From NCBI GenBank assembly GCA_002914845.1, contig JXTC01000025.1:1409660-1473659 (forward strand): a stretch of 64,000 nt of DNA, in the 5' to 3' direction. Below the pieces are notes generated by a model. It was not told where the DNA came from, searched no databases, and was given only the letters and a program-made list of their open reading frames with translations. This document shows, one piece after another, positions 1-11,140 of this stretch (positions within the stretch are counted from its first letter, which is position 1; each line of letters opens with the position of its first letter). A program made the translations under genes and the position numbers. The DNA comes from Trema orientale. Lineage: Eukaryota > Streptophyta > Magnoliopsida > Rosales > Cannabaceae.

Positions 1-738
1 ATTAATTAACGGACACAAATTATAAATTGTTAATAGGCATATATTTGCGTTTCTTAATTATCTTTTGATGCAGTCAAAGCTAGCTTTCAATGTTAGAACC
101 CAAGTGAATTAAATCCTCATCATTGTCAAAACAAAATCTGTTATAAAGAAAGCACATCTCAACTTGGATTTGGATTTTAATTTGCATTCTTATCTCTTAT
201 CTCTAAGCCCCTTTACATATGGCATAATGTAATCAAGTACACCACTCTTTTTGTACATACTTGATGGTGATGAACATATTCCTTGATCAGAACAAATATG
301 CACCGTTGATCACACAACATGATAATAATTAATCACCATTCTAGTTCCGTATCTGATTATACTTTATTTTTCCTTTTCACATCATCAGAAGCTTCTATTC
401 CCTTTCCCCAATTTCAAAACATGGGGTAGTAGTAGTACAACATATATTATATATAGTACATATACAAATATGTATATATAAGTAATTTTATACCCAAAAA
501 AAATGTAATATATAAATTATCCACAAACACAGAAAGCGTAAAATCATAATGGGTCATACTAAACTATCCAACTATGACATTTATTTCTCTTCTTAATTTC
601 ATAATCTCAGAATCTAACAAGAAATGGGTCCCTTAAATTCATTCCAAAAAGCAAATCCAAAATGGGGGAAAAAAAAAGAATTTCTTTTTTCCAACTTAGT
701 CCACAGGATAACCCTACTTAGTCCAGCCATTTTCCCTC
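1..738. other. AT-rich 5' flank of the MADS-box gene
   Basis: Non-coding, strongly AT-rich DNA upstream of the MADS-box gene. I see only short A/T runs and TA-rich stretches around 440-480. No coding region, tRNA or clear transposon end was recognised. The proximal part presumably holds the promoter of the gene at 857. Confidence 0.6.
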
Positions 739-746
739 TATATATA
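739..746 (+). promoter_or_regulatory. Probable TATA box of the MADS-box gene
   Basis: The sequence TATATATA follows a pyrimidine stretch, 111 bases before the ATG at 857. That fits transcription starting near 770-780 and a 5' leader of about 80 bases. The assignment rests on position and composition alone. Confidence 0.45.
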
Positions 747-856
747 CACATATATGTAGGACATACCAACCCCACCACTAGAGAAAAACACACACCAAAT
801 ACATACATATATACATATATCTTCCTTTCTGATATTAATTATTATTATTAATTAGA

Positions 857-2257
857 ATGACGAGAAGGAAGATACGACTTGCATGGATAGGAAACGACAC
901 ATCAAGAAAAGCCTCCTTCAAGAAGAGGAGGGCAGGGCTACTGAAGAAGGTGAGTGAGCTCTCGACTCTCTGCGGGGTCAGTGCCTTCATTGTCATCTAC
1001 GGCCCCGGGGAGTCCGATCCTCCGACGGTGTGGCCGTCGGTGGAGGTGGCGCGTCAGCTCTACGAGCGGTTCATCAGCGTGCCGGACATAGAGAGGTGCA
1101 AGAAGATGGTGAACCAGGAGGGCTACCTTCGCGAGCGGGCGACGAAGATGGCGGAGCAGCTGAGGAAGCAGCACCGGAAGAACAAGGAGAAGATGACGTG
1201 TCACGTCATGCGCCAGGTGGAGGCCGGCAAGCCGCTGAACGAGTTCGAGACGAGTGAGCTCGGCAGCGTGGTTTGGGTGTTGGAGGAGAAGATGAAGGAG
1301 ATCAAGAGGAGGATTGAGTATTATGATCAGACGGTTGGGATTCAGCCACCTGGCAGCCTCCTCCTCCCTCCTCCCATGATCCCCATGGAGGAGCTACTAA
1401 TGGGAGACCAGTCTTGGGAGAGTTTTTTTGGAGGGATCATGAGTAATCTTAATAATAATAACAATAATAATATTGTTAATACTAATAACAATAGTCTGGC
1501 CGTTTTAAGAGGGATTGATCAGGGTAATAGTGTGGGGATGCAGGTACCAGATCAACGCTTTTTTCTTGGGGGTACTAGTACTCTTGGTACTACTTCATTA
1601 GGTTCTAATTACAATACTGTCCAACCTTTTTATGGTGCAGGGATTAGTAGTAGTAGTGGTGGTGGTACTGGAAATGGACTGGGGTTTCAGCCATATGTGA
1701 GTCATCAGTCGTTTGGTAATAATATTAATAACAATAGTATTGTTACTTCCAATGACCAAATGGGTTTGGGTAATTTTGGGTATTTTGGATCCAGAGGAGG
1801 CAGTGGTGGATTTAGTGACATGGGTCTTGCTCCTCAGCAGCTGAATCTAGGAGGTATTAATAATAATCTTGGAGGAACTAGTACTGATCAAGCGATGGGG
1901 AATATAACTGGTAGTAGTAGCACTAGTGTGCAAAACCCTAATTTTGGGCTCAATGTTGGATCTGTTGGCGGGGTCATCAATGAAAATGTGGGATTTGGTC
2001 TTCACTCTGGCCAGGGAAGTACTCTTGGGGGGAATAATAATATTGGAAATAATATTACTCACAACAATTTACTTAATCAGTTCTTTGCTTTTAATGGTGG
2101 AAATAATGCAGAAGTTGTAGGGCAGGGTCAAGAGAATAACCAAGGTAATCAAAGTAACAATGGAGGCAGTACTAATGTCAATGGAGGTGATACTGGGAAG
2201 AATATGCCTTCTGGGTTACTGTCCGGGGCAAGTGGAGGTACGTACTGCTGGAAGTGA
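857..2257 (+). CDS. Type I (M-gamma-like) MADS-box transcription factor
   Basis: Encodes a 466-aa DNA-binding transcription factor in one exon, as usual for type I MADS genes. Residues 1-60 are the MADS domain, opening with MTRRKIRLAWIGNDTSRKAS and including FKKRRAGLLKKVSELSTLCG. This form is closest to the M-gamma subgroup (AGL80/PHERES1-like), whose studied members act as heterodimers in the central cell and endosperm. Residues about 85-165 are highly charged and probably helical (dimerisation region). From about residue 195 the protein is an unusually long low-complexity tail rich in Asn, Gly and Ser, with poly-Asn runs near 197-210. The codons before about 1330 are GC-rich and those after are AAT/GGT-rich, so base composition changes sharply inside the gene. 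Subgroup assignment is from remembered family consensus; the DNA-binding domain itself is certain. Confidence 0.92.
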   Translation: MTRRKIRLAWIGNDTSRKASFKKRRAGLLKKVSELSTLCGVSAFIVIYGPGESDPPTVWPSVEVARQLYERFISVPDIERCKKMVNQEGYLRERATKMAEQLRKQHRKNKEKMTCHVMRQVEAGKPLNEFETSELGSVVWVLEEKMKEIKRRIEYYDQTVGIQPPGSLLLPPPMIPMEELLMGDQSWESFFGGIMSNLNNNNNNNIVNTNNNSLAVLRGIDQGNSVGMQVPDQRFFLGGTSTLGTTSLGSNYNTVQPFYGAGISSSSGGGTGNGLGFQPYVSHQSFGNNINNNSIVTSNDQMGLGNFGYFGSRGGSGGFSDMGLAPQQLNLGGINNNLGGTSTDQAMGNITGSSSTSVQNPNFGLNVGSVGGVINENVGFGLHSGQGSTLGGNNNIGNNITHNNLLNQFFAFNGGNNAEVVGQGQENNQGNQSNNGGSTNVNGGDTGKNMPSGLLSGASGGTYCWK

Positions 2258-2357
2258 TGATGCTGCTGGGTTGCCCTATGATTTCAGCAAGAACTGGCAA
2301 GGTCTTCTTCAGTAATATTCCCTGATGAGTTGTTTACATTTCAATGATTAGCTGTCA

Positions 2358-2363
2358 AATAAA
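2358..2363 (+). terminator. Poly(A) signal candidate of the MADS-box gene
   Basis: AATAAA lies 101 bases after the stop codon of the MADS-box gene. The flank duplicated at 7973 becomes clearly alignable just after this signal. Confidence 0.4.
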
Positions 2364-2374
2364 AACATTTTAGG

Positions 2375-5075
2375 TTAATGGGTAATTGTCTTTCCTTTTT
2401 CGTGAATTAGTAGTTTGGTCTCAGTGCATTGTATGGGCAAAAAAGAAAAAAAAAACTTCAGTCTGTCTCTCTCATGTAGAGATGATATTTGAATGTTGTT
2501 TTTCTGTAGTGGTACTAATGTTTAATTTCATTCATGAAATGGTTTCTGGCTTTTTGTTAATTAGTTTAATTGAGCATACATATTTGTTTGAGTGTTTTGA
2601 AATGATAGAAATTAAGATTCATTGCCGGGATTTGAATTCAAAAAAGAAATATGTATCCATTGCGCGGGAATGAATATTAGAATAAGTTTTAAAATTTTGA
2701 GTCAATGATTTGTTTAACGTCATTAATGAAGTATATATTCTAAAATTAGGTTTTTAAAATTTTGAATTTATGATTTATGTGACGCCACTACTATAATTAC
2801 TTATAGTTATATATATATATATACACACTAATAATTAGCGAACGCTTATTGGTTTTAATGAGGATAAGGTTTTAAAATTTTAATTTGACAATTTGTATGA
2901 CATCATGTGGTACTAATTATAGTCTAAATTGGGTTTTAAGATTTTGAATTGATGATTTTTGTGACGTTATTAATATTAACGGTTCAATGTTTTGTCTGTA
3001 CTACTAGTGATCGGTGAATACTCATTGATTGAGCTATGAAAAAGTAATAGAAAATCAGTGAATGCTCATTAGTTGAGTTGTTAAAAAATTAACAGGAGAT
3101 CGATAAATGCTCATCAGTTAAGAAATAAAATACAAAATAAAATAAAATAAAATATGTAACTATATCGCGTGCGGAAATGAATATTAGTATGTTTTAAAAT
3201 TTTGAGTCAACGATTTGTTTAATATCATTAATGAAACATTCTAAAATTAAGTTTTTAAAATTCTAAATCTATGATTTATGTGACACTAATAATATGATTA
3301 CTTATAGTTATATATGTACTAGTGATCAATGAACGCTTATTAGTTTTAGAACATAATTAATACATCCATTACGCATGTAAGGGAATGAATTAAGGTTATG
3401 GTTTTAAAATTTTTATTTGAAAATTTGTATGATGCCACGTGGTACTAATTATAGTCTAAATTAGGTTTTAAGATTTTGAGTTGATGATTTTTGTGACTTT
3501 ACTAATATTAATGATTCAAAGTTATGTCTGTACTACTAGAACTAATCAGTAAATGCCCATTGGTTGAGTTGTGAAATAGTAACAAGAAATCGGTGAATAC
3601 TCATTAGTTAAGAAATAAAATACAATATAAAAAAAAAAATAAAACATGTATTTATATCGCTCGCGGAAATAAATATTAGTATGTTTTAAAATTTTGAGTC
3701 AACGATTTGTTTAAAATCATTAATGAAGTATTCTAAAATTAGGTTTCTATAATTCTGAATCTATAATTTGTGTGACGCTACTACTATAATTATTTATAGT
3801 TTTATATACTAGTGATCAGCGAATGCTTATTAGTTTTAGAATATGCTTAATACATCTATTGCACATGTATGGAAATGAAATTAATGAGGTTATAGTTTTA
3901 AAATTTTAATTTGATAATTTGTATGACATTATGTGATACTAGTTATAGTCTAAATTAGGTTTTAAGATTTTGAGTTGATGATTTTTGTGACGTTACTTAT
4001 TAACAGTTCAAAGTTATGTCTGTATTACTAGTGATCGGTGAATACTCATTAGGTGAGCTGTGAAAAAGTAACAAGAAATCAGCGAATGCTCATTAGTTGA
4101 GTTGTGAAAAAGTAACAGGAGATCGGTGAATGCTCATCAGTTAAGAAATAAAATATAATATAAAATAAAATAAAATATTTACTTATATCGTGTGGAAATG
4201 AATATTAGTATGTATTAAAATTTTGAGTCAATGATTTATTTAACGCCATTAATAAAGTACTCTAGAATTAGGTCTTTAAAATTCTGAATCTATAATTTAT
4301 ATGACGCCACTATAATTACTTATAATTATATATATATACACACTAGTGATCAGTGAACACTTATTGGTTTTAGAATATGCTTAATACATCTATTGTGTAT
4401 GTATGGGAATGAAATTAACGAGGTTATGGTTTTAAAATTTTAATTTGATAATTTGTATGACGTCATGTGGTATTAATTATACTCTAAATTAGGTTTTAAG
4501 ATTTTGAGTTGATGATTTTTGTGACGTTATTAATATTAACGGTTCAAAGTTATACCTATACTACTAGTGATCAGTGAATGGTTGAGCTGTGAAAAAATAA
4601 CAAGAAATCAGTGAATGCTCATCAGTTGAGTTGTGAACAAATAACAGGAGATCGGTGAGTGCTCATCAGTTAAAAAATAAAATATAAAATAAAATCAAAT
4701 AAATATGTAACTAAACTTTCATTAGTATATTGCGATATATACATAGTTATTAGTATATTGCCATATACACATAATTTTTTTTATTTTTGCAATAAGTGAC
4801 GGTCATTAGTTAAGCTTCATTTTATTTAAATAAATAAATAAAAAGATAAATATGCCCATTGCATATAATGACGAGAACACTTTATGTACTAATTATAATC
4901 TAAAATTAGGTTTTAAGATTTTGAGTCGTTGATTTCTGTAAGTTACTACTGTAACAATTTAAAGTCGTGTTTATACTAGTGTTGGGCGAATGCTCATTGG
5001 TAGCGTTGCCAGATAAATAGTTATGTAAGACTTCTATTAGTGTTTTTATGGTATACATGTTTTATGACAAGATAA
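2375..5075. repeat. Downstream flank of the MADS gene, first copy of a segmental duplication
   Basis: This block aligns by eye with 7973-9400. Both begin with TTAATGGGTAATT, then share the phrases AGTAGTTTGGTCTCA, TCTCTCTCATGTAGAGAT and GGATTTGAATTCAAA. Both continue through GGGAATGAAT and end near a shared GTGTTTT.ATGGTATA. The first copy is longer because it holds several copies of an internal 0.5-kb unit. The 5' part (to about 2640) is probably the 3' untranslated or flanking region of the MADS gene. Confidence 0.8.
2664..4700. repeat. About four tandem units of roughly 0.5 kb
   Basis: Each unit opens with a variant of GCGGAAATGAATATTAG, followed by TTTTAAAATTTTGAGTCAA. Units start near 2664, 3171, 3663 and 4192, so the spacing is 507, 492 and 529 bases. 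Each unit also contains a sub-repeat of about 50 bases built around ATCAGTGAATGCTCATTAGT and GTGAAAAAGTAACA, present two or three times. A degenerate fifth piece lies near 4860-5000. No coding capacity is visible. Confidence 0.85.
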
Positions 5076-7972
5076 TTATGCCATTTACAGCTTATAACCA
5101 ATTACGGATTTCAGCCACTGAAAACTTAAGTCTTAAGATATGAATACTACTAGTTTAATAAAATTGTGTATGATATAACATTGACGTTAAAACGTTTCCC
5201 TTTTAACCCAAAAAAAAAAAAAAAAAAAGAGGAACTTTCCTTTCGAAAGCGAAAATCAAAATAAAAAGAAGAATAAAGTTGTTCCAATTTCTAATAGAAT
5301 TGTTTCAGCATGTGTAGATTCCCATTTTAGAGTTTTTCTTTTGTTTAGTTTTGAGTTATTGCCGGCAGTTTTTGTCACTACCGAAAATTCAAAGTCGTAA
5401 CTTCTAGTAATTTTATGTGAAAATAGTGGTAAATAGTGATTTTTCGAAATTCCAGAAAAATTTAGTACTTAAAATTTTCATTTTAGTCCTCAAAAGTAAC
5501 AAATTTTATAACCATGAAACTTTCCATTAATTTTAATTTCATTTTGGTCTTCAAATCATTATAAATACCAAAATTATTAAAGTTTTAATTACATAAGAAA
5601 AATACTCATCAAAGTTTAAGAAAATTTCTAACTATCCCATTTGGAAACTTGTTGAGAAATCATAAACTTTGGTAAATTGAGTTCAAGTGAAATCTTTACT
5701 TCAATGTCCAAAATAGATCACATAAAATCACTTGCAATTTCAAGTTCTCAAATTAATAATGAAACCATCCTCATATATTCATTTAGTAGATTTACTAATC
5801 TTGGCTAAATAATTAAACGAGGAAACAAAGATATCAGAATATAAACATCCACCAGGGATTAAGAGTAGGACTGCGTACACAAGCTACACGGCTTGTCTAT
5901 CCATCAAGATGACTGCCTCAAATAGTTAGACACCTGAAAGTAAGAGGAGTAAGGGGTAAGCATGAAATACACAGTAGGATACCTAATTACCTTTTTGGGA
6001 AAACATTCGTTTATAAATACCTTGCATGGTTAGTTGTTCTGAAAACAATTCACAATATATCAAATCAAAAGCGAGTTGAAAATCGTCAATAGAATCATAT
6101 TCAAACCATCCTGTAAAACCAGACAAATAATCCATAGTGCACATATCATAAATCAAACAATCCTATGAGCTCACATCCTCTCATCATGAACCAGAGTAAC
6201 TCGTACTATATGTAATGAGTACTCTCTATCTAATACCTAATCTCAGAAAACCAGAGGGCCATCCATATGTCTAAGCCTACCGAATAGAGGTAATCAGAAA
6301 ATCTCGCACAAGTTTACAGGCTCTCACCGAGGGTAGAGATACTGGCCACTCACTAAACACTGCGATGCCTAAGATGGACCTCATGTATGATCCTATGGTA
6401 TGTGCAATACGAGAGATAGAGTAAACAACCATGCAGTAATATTCTAGACATGCTCTGATTTTTAAATAAAAAGATATCTTGAACTTTAAAAATTCGACAG
6501 TACAATTCCTTTGGTTAATTAAATCCTAAGTATAAAACTTGTACAAAATCATACGTAAAAATATACAGAGCAGTTCACAATTTCACAGTTCACTAAAATA
6601 ATTATTCAAACAATTCAATTTAATAAAATCACAAAATTTCACTTTTCTCAACACATTCTAATTTTTATGAAAAATAATAGAAACAAGGCAATTGAATCTC
6701 CTACCTCGAAATGATAGTTATACCAAGCTAACGACGCTAGAAAAAGTCCTCTTTTGATCACCTGGTTGCTCAGACGGTCGTTTCCGAATCCTGACACGTT
6801 CACTGGAAAAAGTGAATTTATAAATGGAGTCTCAGATTGAGAAACGGCGGTCACCATTGAATTCGGAGCACCCCAAACTACTGGGTTAGATATATAGTTT
6901 CTCGAAAATGGGTCCCAGTGTTGGACCGGCCTGTGGCACACAAAACAGCACTATTCACAAGCCATTTTCTCGATTTTCGTGCTACTTAAGAATATAGTGA
7001 TATTTTATATCAAAATTCATGTCTCAACCTCATTGAGTCCAAATTCAAAATCAGAACTCAGTTTCGAGATCTTGAGTATTAATTAACCTCAAAAATCCAA
7101 AAATTATAAAAAATCATATTTTAGAAATATTTAGAAAAATACCACTTTTTCAATTCGAAAACGAACGCACTTTTGGATACCGTTTCAACACTTCAAAATT
7201 ATGACTATTCTCATCTCAACCTTCTCTTTAACGTGGTATAAATTTCTCGGGCTAAATAATTCATTTTTGAAATAATTACAAAAATACCACAAATTTAATA
7301 TTAAAATATTGCTACAGTAACGAGTTTCTCACTAGAGCTGATTTAGTGATCGTGGGTGGTCAGAAAAGGACGGCGACGTCGAGACGAAGCCAATGGAACT
7401 AGCAGTATGTCGATCGGACGTCGGACGGCCAAACGGTGGCCGAAAAACCGGCTCGGGGGTGCGATCTTCGGAAGCTTCTAGCTTCGGCTATTGGCGGCAA
7501 AATCCAGCAGGGGTTGCTGCTGCTACTTCGGGCGGCTGGACTTGGACGCAGGGCAGCACGTGGGGTTTTTTCGGCTATGGCTGGGGGACTTCCGCAAAAA
7601 AGAAAAGAAAACGGGGGATTAATATATATTTTTTGAAACTGCTGATAGTGGGACACGTGTCAACTTCTGGTTTGACTGAATCACTTTCCAAAATTCTACT
7701 TTGACCACAGTTTTAAAAGATTCTTTCATTTTAGTCCCTCCTTTCACAAAAATATTTGCAATTTAACCCCAAATAAACCTAGACTCAAATATGTCCACAT
7801 TCATCTCAGATTTAATTAATTAAATACTCAAAAATTCGAAATTACAAGGCTGCCATTTGTCCAAAAGTTACAATTTTACCCTTAAAATTTTTAAGGGGTT
7901 TTGTAGTTTTATATGAAGTTTTTCAATTTTATTTTATATAATTTAAATTAGAATAACATTCTAGTTGTGCTG
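5076..7972. mobile_element. Retroelement-like block between the two MADS-flank copies
   Basis: This stretch separates the two duplicated flanks and matches neither. Read on the minus strand, 7970-7390 runs from AT-rich sequence with phrases such as ATGGCAGCCTTGTAATTT into a GC-rich part (7360-7600). That layout resembles long plant Ty3/Gypsy LTRs. The left part (5870-6500) has long unique-looking low-GC text of the same kind. No gag, protease or polymerase reading frame is visible and I could not fix the ends, so it may be a solo or truncated LTR. The short open frames over 7393-7704 are not convincing genes. Confidence 0.4.
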
Positions 7973-9400
7973 TTAATGGGTAATTTTCTTTCTTTTTTCA
8001 TGGAGTAGTAGTTTGGTCTCAATGCAATGTAAATAAATAAATAAAGCGTCTCTCTCATGTAGAGATATGGGATGTGGATTTTTTTTTTTTTTTCAATTTG
8101 GTAGTAGTACTAATTACACAAAATGATGTCTGGCTTTAGTAATTTTGTTAGTTTAATTGAACATATATGTTTGTCTGAGTGTTTTTGAAATGCTAGAAAT
8201 TAATCATCGCTAGGATTTGAATTCAAAGTGTGCAAAATATATTTATTGTGCATGCGGGAATGAATGTAAGTATACAATTTTTAAAATTTTGAGTGGATCA
8301 TTTTTGTGACATCATTACCCAAATATTCTTTTCAATAACAAAATAAAAAAATAAAAAAAGGAAGAGGGAAGGGGCCGATTAGAGTGGTATCTCTCCCTAA
8401 ATATTATAATAGGAGCTTCTAACTCAGATAACAAGATTGTTCGCTGAGGGCCCCGGACGATGGAGCGCGCCACCTAACTTGACTGAATATTACTACCAAC
8501 AATGATTAATTATGATTTTCATAAGACGTAACTATTATAGTTACTACTAATAAGGATTATGATTCATTACTAAAGTATTCTAAACTTAGGTTTTTTAAAC
8601 TCTCAATCTGTCATTGATGTGACATCACTATTATAGTTACTTAAAATTATATTTGTACTATTGATTGCCAAATGCTCATTGGTTTTAAAATGAGCCAAAT
8701 ATAACTTTTGCGAGCATATGGGAATGAATAAATGAGGATAAAGTTATTTCAAGCAAAAAAAATGAGGATAAAGTTATAAAATTTTAATTGATGATTTGTG
8801 TGACAACATGTTCTACTGTATAGTCTAAAATTAGGTTTTAAGATTCTAGGTTGATGATTTTGTGTCATTACTACTCTAATAGTTTAAAGTTGTGTGTGTA
8901 CTACTAATAACCGGAGAATGCTCATTGGTTGAGCCGTGAAAAAGTTAACAGTGATCAGCGAATGCTCATTAGTTAAGTCATAAAAAAGTAACAAGAGATC
9001 AACCAATGCTTATTGGTTGAGGGATGAAAATAAATAAATAATTAGATGAGTAAACTTTGAATGGTGTTTTTTATGATAAACGCATAATAATAAGATAAAC
9101 ATGCCTGTTCAAAAAAAAAAAAAAGAAAGGAAAGGAAGAAGAAGAAGAAGAAAAACATACATGTTACAATATAATGCAAGATCTCGATTATTTGTGTGAC
9201 GTTATTGTTGCATGTACTATTTATAATCTGAAATCAGGTTTTAAGATTTTGGGTTAATGATTTTATTAACGTTATTACTGTAACAATCTAAACTTACGTC
9301 CACGAGAACTAAGGCAATGCTCAAAGCGATGAAAGTATAAGTGGATGAGTAAAGACTCGTACTAGTGTTTTCATGGTATATATTGTATATAGTCTTATAA
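7973..9400. repeat. Second copy of the MADS-gene downstream flank
   Basis: Homologous to 2375-5075, with only about one copy of the 0.5-kb internal unit (starting near 8255). It contains a short GC-richer interruption around 8370-8480 that is absent from the first copy. No MADS-box coding sequence lies next to it, so this is flank without its gene. Confidence 0.78.
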
Positions 9401-10850
9401 TAAAATGATCGGTGTATACACAAGTATAAAATTTTATGTTCTAATATAAAAACTAATATACTCAATACATAAACTAAAATATGTATATAAGTAGATATAT
9501 CGAGTGTAAAATTAGATATAATTGACCCTTTAGCTTAAGAAAAAAAAAAAGATATTGATTAAAAAGAAGTGTAAAAAAAAAAAAAAAAACGTCACCCTAA
9601 TTTCCCCACTATATATGGGGCTTCTTACAAAAATTTAGGCACCAAGTCCAAAAAATTGAAAAATCTAGGGCTGAAATTTTTTGAAATATTTCGAGAGAAA
9701 AGAACATGTGTAGGATTAACTTGGGCCAAAATAATTTTTTTGTGAATTTTTTTTTAAATAATATTTTTAGGAGTGTCAAAAATAAACCATTATAATCAAG
9801 AATTTTTTAACCATAAAACACATACCCAAAAAAAGGTCATTTTTGACCAAGTTGGTCCTGGAATATTTATAAGTAATGGCCTTTTTCTAAAATATTAAAT
9901 TAAAAAATGATTTTTTTTTTTTTAGAATAATGCTATGGACACACATAATACACACACAAAACATACACACAATAATGTAGCATACATAATACACACACAA
10001 AACATACACACAATGATGTGGCATCTGTTTTGAGCCACTCATCTATATGATGAGATCTTATTTCAAAAATTATAGGAGGTTAAAATTAATGACATGTTTT
10101 GTGTGTTTCTAATATTACTCCTTTTTTAAAAGTAAATCAATTTTTATAAATTAAATCATTATATCTTGATATACTAAATATTAAAAACGGCTATTTTTTA
10201 AATAACTTTCAAAATTTGGCTATTTTTTAACTCTGCTTTGAAAAACGGCCATTTTACAAACTATAATCTAAAATTTAGCCATTTGGCTAAAAAGCCCAAA
10301 ATTTTGAAAACCACTTTTATTTTTATTTTTGTGGAAATTAACCATAGCTTGTTAAATGAATAGCAGTTCCAACAAACAATATATAAGTTTTATATCAGTT
10401 TTCTTCAGGAAAAAATTTTCGAAAATTACTATGAATCAGCCTAATTAGCTCTATTTTTATAAAAGCCATAAAAAATAGTAATAAAAACCCGACAGATCAT
10501 AAACGTTTAGATAGATCATCTCAAGAAACGTTGATCTCCAGCCTTCGTTTTATTGTTTTTATAATCAGAAATAATAATAAAATAAAAGTCATCCTCACCA
10601 TTCCAGCAGTTGCGAGCCAACCCCTGGCTGCAACAACGGGTAATGGAGTGTAAGGCCTCCACCAAATATAATATAAGTCCGCTAATTCAAATATATCATA
10701 TAATTTCATCCTTTTAGATGTTTACAATTTTTCATTGGATAACCACATATTCCACTAACACTTCGTTTTTTGGTGATAAAGTTCCCAATCCTAAAAACAT
10801 TGCCTAATCAATGATGATGAATTCAAATGAAAGCATCGTTGAAAGTACAA
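9401..10850. repeat. AT-rich dispersed repeat region
   Basis: No gene is seen. A segment near 9695-9775 resembles the left end of the Mutator-like element at 32871 (GAGAGAAAAGAACATG, then TTGGGCCAAAATAAT). From about 9840 to 10310 there is one copy of an AT-rich family with phrases AATGGCC, AAATCAATTTTTATAA and ATTTAGCCATTTGGCTAAA. Other copies lie at 14270-14710 and 35970-36300. A MITE interrupts it at 9924. Confidence 0.6.
9924..10121. mobile_element. MITE inserted in a dispersed repeat
   Basis: The left end AGAATAATGCTATGGACACA pairs as an inverted repeat with the right end, whose complement reads GGAGTAATATTAGAAACACA. Inside is a direct duplication of about 48 bases rich in ACACACAAAACATACACACA. 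The host repeat resumes on the right, as judged from the uninterrupted copies at 14.3 and 36.0 kb. The end AATAATGCTATGG is shared with the element at 44630. Confidence 0.6.
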
Positions 10851-11140
10851 CGTGGAAATGGAGATTTCAACTCGACAAACGACTCAGCCAAGGAAGTACA
10901 TAAACATAAGAATTATCTCAATTTGTGCGCACAAAATACTCGTTTCATATAAAAATTTACAAACCATAAGTCAGAGTTTTCCTGGTTAGAGTGCCCACAT
11001 GGTGAAAAAGAGGGAAAGCTCAACATATAACGAAATCAAAGAAAGGAAAAGGATCAAATGTGACAAAGAATTACAACATGACGGCCCAAAAAAAGAGAAG
11101 CAGGGGAAGAAAATACATCTAAATGCTACAGAAAACACAA

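Noticed and set aside
624..851. 75-codon open frame just before the MADS gene
   Set aside because: It covers the TATA box and leader, has AT-driven composition, and has no recognised similarity.
2664..4700. CRISPR-like regular repeats
   Set aside because: The units are 0.5 kb, diverged, and in a plant nuclear context; there are no short repeats with unique spacers.
7393..7704. Overlapping GC-rich open frames of 66-103 codons
   Set aside because: Several frames are open at once because the stretch is GC-rich. None shows a protein motif and the context is LTR-like.
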